Source: Littorina saxatilis (taxonomy: Eukaryota > Mollusca > Gastropoda > Littorinimorpha > Littorinidae). Taken from it: DNA of 64,000 nucleotides. The translations under genes and the position numbers were made by a program. Below the pieces are notes generated by a model that saw nothing but the letters and a program-made list of their open reading frames with translations, did no database searches and had not been told where the DNA came from. The stretch is from the NCBI RefSeq assembly GCF_037325665.1, contig NC_090261.1, positions 22,330,566 to 22,394,565 on the forward strand, in the 5' to 3' direction. Below are positions 58,428 to 64,000 of the stretch, one piece after another. Position 1 is the first letter of the stretch; the number at the start of each line of letters is the position of its first letter.

Positions 58428-58500
58428 CAGTGGAACCCCCCTTTTAAGGCCCCCCTCATTTTCTCAGCTTTTTGGAGGTCTTAAAAGGGGGGTTCCACTG
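58428..58500. mobile_element. 73-bp minimal MITE, nearly all terminal repeat
   Basis: CAGTGGAACCCCCCTTTTAA at the left and its exact reverse complement at the right leave only about 31 bp between. TA precedes it; TT follows. It lies in the LYPLAL1-C 3' UTR and would form a hairpin in the transcript. Confidence 0.85.
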
Positions 58501-58688
58501 TTACAGATTCAAATTCTTGCAAATCAGACATTTTATACATTATGGTTCTCAGACCATGGACGGAGACTGCTTTGATGATTACATTTTTGTAGGTGTGTTT
58601 TAAGGTATCGCAGAATGTGTGCGTATATTCCTGAAAATCCTTCCACAATAGTCATTTATAATGCAGTTTCTGTGTAATTCTTTTTTAA

Positions 58689-58694
58689 ATAAAA
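58689..58694 (+). terminator. Probable LYPLAL1-C polyadenylation signal
   Basis: AATAAA about 310 nt after the stop codon, with further AATAAA-like hexamers at about 58700-58712. Confidence 0.45.
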
Positions 58695-58714
58695 TGAATA
58701 GATAAATAAAATAA

Positions 58715-58847
58715 AAACGATCTCTTTTTGCTTACCTCCACTACATATACCTGCGAGTGTGTGTGTGTGTTTGCCTTTGAAACAGACCGGTTCACATTAC
58801 CATACCTGAACACAACTTGCAACATTTACACACACATACGCACTTGA

Positions 58848-58884
<37 letters not shown>

Positions 58885-59295
58885 TTTGATCAAGACATTT
58901 GTTTATTCATCTCAAACATTCTGGATTGGGGCATAAGATATTTTGTTGGAGTTTCAGCACATGCTGCATCCCAAGTTTGTCACTGTGCCTTGATGAAGAT
59001 CAGGTTTCACAAACTCAAGCAATGTTTCAATGCGACTGTCAAATATCTCAGATCCAGATGAAACTCATGCCCAGATAAGGAGCCTGAACACACACACACA
59101 CACACACACGCACACACACACACAGTCATACATGATTAACATATGGAAGAGAAAATAGGGGAAACACATGATAACAGGACACGGGTAATAACAGTACAAA
59201 TACAACCCTCACCTACTGTATTTGTTGGATTAATTTGTTTTCATAATTGTAGCATATTTTAAATGTAAGTGAGAGATTTAGCACAAGATGACATA
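58715..59295. other. Convergent intergenic region
   Basis: CA runs at about 58853-58880 and 59090-59125; otherwise AT-rich with no gene seen. Confidence 0.4.
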
Positions 59296-59748
59296 CAGTG
59301 AAACACCCTTTTAAGATCTCCAAAAACCTGAGAAAATTAGGTCTTAAAAACAGGGGCGGATCTGGGTTTTGAAAGGGGGGGGTGCAAAGTTCTTTTTTGT
59401 TGTTTTTTGTATCTTATCAGCGAAGGCGCAAAGCGCCGAACCGATGGCGCGAAGCGCCGAGCATGCTAGGGGGGTCCGGGGGCATGCCCCCCCGGAATTT
59501 TTTTTTAAAAAGGAAGCAAAATTGTGCAATCTGAGCGTGTAAAGTGCTATTTTCAGGTGATACATTTTTCTTCTTTTTTTTTTTTCTTCTTTTTTTGTCC
59601 CGCTGGGGGGGGGGTGCAATTGCACCCATTGCACCCCCCCCAGATCCGCCCCTGTAAAAAAGGAGGTAAATTTACAGATGTTATGAACAGAAAGTATTAA
59701 AAAAGTAAGGTCTTAAATTGGGGGGGTCTTAAACAGAGGGTTCCACTG
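59296..59748. mobile_element. CAGTGGAACC-type MITE split by an hAT-like MITE
   Basis: TA-flanked on both sides (59294-59295, 59749-59750). Ends CAGTGAAACACCC and AGGGTTCCACTG. A second element (59351-59654) interrupts it. Confidence 0.8.
59351..59654. mobile_element. hAT-like MITE, CAGGGGCGGATCTGGG ends, nested
   Basis: Perfect 16-bp inverted ends CAGGGGCGGATCTGGG and CCCAGATCCGCCCCTG. Flanks CTTAAAAA and TAAAAAAG are compatible with a smeared 8-bp duplication. Interior contains GGGGGTCCGGGGGCATGCCC. No transposase. Confidence 0.75.
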
Positions 59749-59754
59749 TATCAG

Positions 59755-60471
59755 CAAGTCACAGTCAACTCTCACTCTTGTTATCAAAGCAAAAGCTATG
59801 GTGTTCCACTAGGAACCCTTACCAGTGTACAGCAGCACTTTGCGTGCCTTTAAAGTCTGACATAGTAAATGCACATACTTTCTCCTACTTCTGGCACATT
59901 TGCTTTTGGATGTCAGACCTGGGAACCCCTGTCTTGCACTTGGAGTATTCTCAAGCAAACTTGGTGTATTTTCATAAAAATGAGCGTACTCCACACAGCG
60001 TTTGAACATCCATGATTCCAACATGCTTTACACGCGTCCGTCGCACCGTTAATAAAAATACAGGATCGGCTTCGGGATGCGCTTGTGAAGAAAAGTAGTG
60101 TGGGAATTTTTCTCGTCGTATTTTTTTCTCCACTGACTGTACTGATCGTATTCTGGACAATCATGCGTACAAAATACGGCCAAATCGTATGGGTTCCCAG
60201 GTCTGAGAGGTGTTCCTCCTATGCAGAATAAAGCTCCCCTACTTACAAAAGAATCATCCATTAATTACCAAACTCATTGGTACTACAATGAAGTAACAGT
60301 ATCATCCTTGGTGCTGGAACTTTCTTTTGCTAAACACATGTATAATGTCATTTCTCAGTCAACAGCATCTTTCTCCATTCTGTCACTCTTCGTTATCTTG
60401 ATGTTCACATTGAATTGTCAATCACCATCACAGAGCAAGCACACACACAAAATTCACTCATGTCCATCTTC
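59755..60471. other. SETD3 3' flank
   Basis: Moderately unique DNA without a recognised exon. It should hold the SETD3 3' UTR on the minus strand; an inverted ATTTTATTAACGG-type segment occurs near 60040. Confidence 0.35.
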
Positions 60472-62077
60472 CTAGCTTTCCCCATTTGTTGGTGCCGTTT
60501 CTTTTGCCATCTGTTTGCGTCGCGAGGCGAAGGTGGTGGTTTGTTGTAGTATCCGTTTTTCTCTCACTCGCAGCTGTAGCGCCATGAGAAGGGAGTAAGG
60601 TAGGTTTGACTGCTGAAGTTGAACCTCATCCTCCTGTTCACAAGAAAATGACATGTGACAAAGTCAAAAACATTTCTCTGTCCTTTGTTTAATGACAAAT
60701 GTAGCATGCATAGGATACTTGAAACTATTTTGAGAGGGAGAAAGGGCGAATGTTCACCCACAGACTTGCACATGGACACAGATACAGACAGACAGACAGA
60801 CAGACAGACACACACACACACAACACACCCAGATTTGCACACAAACACAAATAAAGACAGAGGGAGAAAGGGCGAATGTGCACCCACAGACTTGCACATG
60901 GACACAGATACAGACAGACAGACACACACACACACACACACATAGAACCCTAAAACCGAAATAGACAAAGACAAACACACTACACACCCAGATTTGCACA
61001 CGAACAGACAGACAGACACACACACATGACCCAAAAACCAAAATAGACAAAAGGTGCACACACACACACACACTAGGAGGGAAACCCAAAGGCTAGGAAC
61101 TCAAGACACAGACACATGCACAAAGCCAGCATGCATGCATGACTATACGTCAGAAAACAAAATATACCAGCCATTCCACCTCTGTGTGTTGCACACTCCA
61201 CAACAAATGAATAAGCCACGCTACACTGAACATATATCAACGGATGGGACTGGAGCAGAACTGAAAAAGTTTACTGGGGCATGCCCCCCTCCCCCCCCCC
61301 TCCTTCTAGGTAGCCTCCTGAAGCTGAAAAAATCTATAATTTGTACATCAAAAATGGGGTTTTTCACATGTTTTACATCAACAGAAAAAAGACATATGTT
61401 TACATGGCTTTGGGTACTTCTTCTTCTTCTTCGTTCATGGGCTGAAACTCCCACATGCACTCATGTTTTTGCACGAGAGGATTTTTTGGTGTATGTTCGT
61501 TTTTACACCACCATTAAGGCAGCCATACGCCAATTCCATTCTTGCGTATCCTTATGATCTCCACACACAAACCTGAGCAGTGGTGGGGTAGGCCTTGAGG
61601 AGGAGAGTGGCACGCGTCTCCAGGAATGCCCACAACTTGCCCTCATTGTCAGGGGACACAGGGTTCTCCAGTTCCATCAGCTTCTCCAGTGTCTCCTTCT
61701 TCACATCCCCACTGTATGTGCTCTTCAGAGTGTCTGCAACAGTCACGGGCAAGGTGAGTGTTAACAAGTTTCAACTGAAATATCTCAAAAGAAGAAGAAA
61801 GAAAATATCTTAGAAGAAATAATCAGAGAATTCACAGTTAGCTCTAATGGCCATTTTGGGTCTCATCATTACTCTGCTTCAACATATTAGTTTAATTTTG
61901 TTTTTAATTGTCGCACTATGTATTTGTCTGAGAAATCTGAAAAAATCTGGTCTTAAAGATAAAAGGGAGGGAATCTTAAAATGGAGGAAAATTTACTGAC
62001 ATTATGAACAGAAATGTGAAAAACCAAAATACTAAAACAAGGAAAGCCTTAAAAAAAAAAAGGGTCATAAAGTGAGG

Positions 62078-62113
<36 letters not shown>

Positions 62114-63913
62114 CCACAGTACCTTCGTCCATGCTGAAGACTCTCAGGAAAGCCAGCAGTTCTCCGTCCACAGGGCACTCTCCACAGTGAAGGTAGAAGG
62201 AGCGAGACCTGTACAAATGTCAAAGCTTATGTAGATATCATCGAAAAAAGAACAAATTCTTGTAAATGTGGCCTCCCAAAACTTGATTCCCTGTTTATTA
62301 CAGTCAACCAGACTAAGTTTGTGACTTGGTGGTAAATCCATAACTCTGCATTGTCATTTGTCTCTCAATTCAAGTACTGGTCATATAAGCAGTAAAATTC
62401 ATTTCCCTAAGGTGTGTGCTTCTTATGCATTCGTTTAGCTTGTCAGATTCATGAACAGTAAGATTGTATTTCACGCATATTTAACAAAAGACCAACAGAC
62501 GTTTGGTAAAGGTACACACACACACAAGTTGTGCACAATCCTCCAAAGACTTCATGGGGTTGTTTATATGGCAGAGGTAAAAGTACACACACACACAAGT
62601 TGTGCACAATCCTCCAAAGACTTCATGGGGTTGTTTATATGGCAGAGGTAAAGGTACACACACACACAAGTTGTGCACAATCCTCCAAAGACTTCATGGG
62701 GTTGTTTATATGGCAGAGGTAAAGGTACACACACACACAAGTTGTGCACAATCCTCCAAAGACTTCATGGGGTTGTTTATATGGCAGAGGTAAAGGTACA
62801 CACACACACACAAGTTGTGCACAATCCTCCAAAGACTTCATGGGGTTGTTTATATGGCAGAGGTAAAGGTACACACACACACAAGTTGTGCACAATCCTC
62901 CAAAGACTTCATGGGGTTGTTTATACGGCAGAGGTAAAGGTACACACACACACAAGTTGTGCACAATCCTCCAAAGACTTCATGGGGTTGTTTATACGGC
63001 AGAGGTAAAAGAGCAATGAGGAATGAAACAGAAAAAGTCAGGAAGACCACTGTGTAGAAAATATACCTTGAGGTGTGTTGGCACAAACAAAATGCTCAAA
63101 TAATTGTGGATGATCAAATCGTCCATCAGAAACTTACGCTTGAAGAGAAATCTTCCCCAACACTTCTGACTTGGCCTCACATAGTGGGTCTCCTTTACTG
63201 ATCCCTGAAGGAAAAGACAAAGAAAGAAAAAACAAAATGATGTAAACTACTCAAACTGTATGATATGTCAGAATACACTAAAGCTGTAACTGCTAGTTTC
63301 TGTAATAGTGAAATGCAGGGATGGCCAAATCATCCGCCTGATCGCCAGGGTCGAGTAACAATTTGGCCGGGCTAGTAGAAACCGCCTGGTAACTCGCCCG
63401 GCTGGCCAGTGAAAATGCTGGTCCAATGCAACACTTTAGGTTGTAATATAGAGTTTCAAAGCCATATAAACACGGCAGTGCAACTGTGGTATGTACTGGG
63501 CCAGCGAAATTTCTGGCGGGCTAGTCACTTTCTTATTGCGAGTTAAAATTTTGAGATTTGGCCATCCCTGAAAATGGAACTATAAATAATATTTATTTAT
63601 TAAATTTTATAAGTTTTATCCCTTACTCTCCTTCACACTGTTCAAGCAGAAAACACCTTCATTATTTTATCAACCACAATGCATCTTTCTCCTACATTTA
63701 ACCTGCGGGGCATTGGTGTTACTTTTTTTCTCTCAAGACTAAGGGGCAGAAAGTAATAGCCTGTTTCAGATTCACACAAGTAGAAAACAAAAGAACATGT
63801 AACAGTAACTTGCCTAGTTTTAGACACAGCCTGTCATGTTCATTTTCAGGATAGACAAATCCATTGTGTACCAGGAATTCTCCGTTCGACCGAGGTCCGT
63901 AGAACATGAATAT
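60472..63913 (-). CDS. SETD3: SETD3-type actin-histidine methyltransferase, C-terminal 191 residues (5' partial)
   Basis: Minus-strand exons: 63913-63814, 63204-63138, 62208-62123, 61733-61573 and 60633-60472 (stop TAG), all phases consistent. The first encodes the end of the SET domain, IFMFYGPRSNGEFLVHNGF; human SETD3 has IYIFYGTRSNAEFVIHSGF, including the catalytic-site Tyr. Then come HDRLCLKLGISKGDPL, GELLAFLRVFSMDE, NPVSPDNEGKLWAFLETRA and LLLKAYPTTAQ of the Rubisco-LSMT-type substrate-binding domain, colinear with SETD3. The enzyme methylates a histidine of actin in the cytoplasm. The tail after LRVREKRILQQ is shorter than the human one. The first intron has a GC donor (CTAG followed by GCAAGT). 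The donor after exon 62208-62123 abuts a MITE. The N-terminal half lies beyond the right edge. Confidence 0.93.
60733..61075. repeat. Tandem duplication with CAGACA/CA microsatellites
   Basis: GAGGGAGAAAGGGCGAATGT occurs at 60733 and about 60860 (period about 126 bp), with ACACCCAGATTTGCACAC recurring a third time near 60983. It lies in the last SETD3 intron. Confidence 0.8.
61416..61538 (-). repeat. Truncated tRNA-SINE (tail half)
   Basis: CTTCTTCTTCGTTCATGGGC, GAAACTCCCA and AGGCAGCCATACGCC match the 3' half of the SINEs at 13618 and 48825. It ends 35 nt from the SETD3 donor at 61572. Confidence 0.75.
61922..62119. mobile_element. CAGTGGAACC-type MITE abutting a SETD3 splice donor
   Basis: CTGAGAAATCTGAAAAAATC, GGTCTTAAAG and GGAATCTTAAAATGGAGG are family blocks. 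The right end GTTCCACAG (one mismatch to GTTCCACTG) is followed by TA (62120-62121), which is also the TA of the SETD3 GTA donor. A GT run (62081-62111) lies inside the end. Left end eroded. Confidence 0.65.
62511..63009. repeat. 71-bp minisatellite, seven units
   Basis: Units begin GGTACACACACACACAAGTT and end TTATATGGCAGAGGTAAA. Only a few variants occur (A or G in the junction, TATATGG or TATACGG, one extra CA). It lies in SETD3 intron 62209-63137. Confidence 0.95.
63316..63570. mobile_element. hAT-like MITE, CAGGGATGGCCAAATC ends
   Basis: Perfect 16-bp inverted ends CAGGGATGGCCAAATC and GATTTGGCCATCCCTG over 255 bp. Flanks GAAATG and AAAATG hint at a decayed 8-bp duplication. It lies in the SETD3 intron 63205-63813. 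Confidence 0.75.
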
Positions 63914-64000
63914 CTGAAACAAAGTATTAAGCTTTAGAAAAAGTAGGTGATGATTTCTCAGAAATAACAGTCTAGGAGTGCACAAGGGCATTATTAAACG

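Overview
This is a eukaryotic nuclear window with small coding exons separated by long introns full of microsatellites, SINEs and miniature inverted-repeat transposons. The repeat repertoire (tRNA-derived SINEs, GT/CA tracts and TTAA-terminated DNA elements) fits a marine mollusc, most likely a gastropod. That is an inference from general repeat knowledge, because no species-diagnostic gene is present.

Layout of host genes: (1) the C-terminal part of a HYLS1 centriole/cilium gene on + (2328-6976; 5' exons lie off the left edge). (2) An essentially complete mitochondrial ribosomal protein L4 gene on - (13218 to about 23591, ten exons). (3) Three lysophospholipase-like 1 (LYPLAL1-type serine hydrolase) genes on + (A 25841-29583, B 31179-35547, C 54416-58377), each with five coding exons and identical intron phases 1-2-1-0. 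(4) A CARD-domain gene on - (44612-49993) lying between LYPLAL1 copies B and C. (5) The C-terminal half of a SETD3-type actin-histidine methyltransferase gene on - (60472-63913; 5' exons lie off the right edge). MRPL4 and LYPLAL1-A are head to head, as are the CARD gene and LYPLAL1-C. HYLS1/MRPL4 and LYPLAL1-C/SETD3 are convergent.

Layout of non-genic DNA: a near-perfect 0.96-kb foldback (3604-4565); three families of elements with Helentron/HINE-like architecture (4811, 6001, 20871, and a pair at 33467-35293); a repeat field carrying TCAAGGTCA half-sites about every 150 bp (8640-10960); a 3.8-kb TTAA-flanked, Kolobok-like element (37247-41089); a recurrent TA-inserting MITE family with CAGTGGAACC ends; two minisatellites (39 bp x 21 and 71 bp x 7); LINE relics; and a hairpin carrying interstitial telomeric repeats (45490-45768). 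No LTR or other virus-like element was recognised.

The genes do not form one pathway. The most interesting observations concern how mobile DNA shapes gene structure. One MITE family sits exactly on the GTA of two 5' splice sites (MRPL4 and SETD3). A repeat's terminal T tract serves as the polypyrimidine tract of a LYPLAL1-B acceptor. The end of LYPLAL1-C exon 3 has been tandemly duplicated into its intron. All exon coordinates were read by eye from splice signals and reading-frame continuity.
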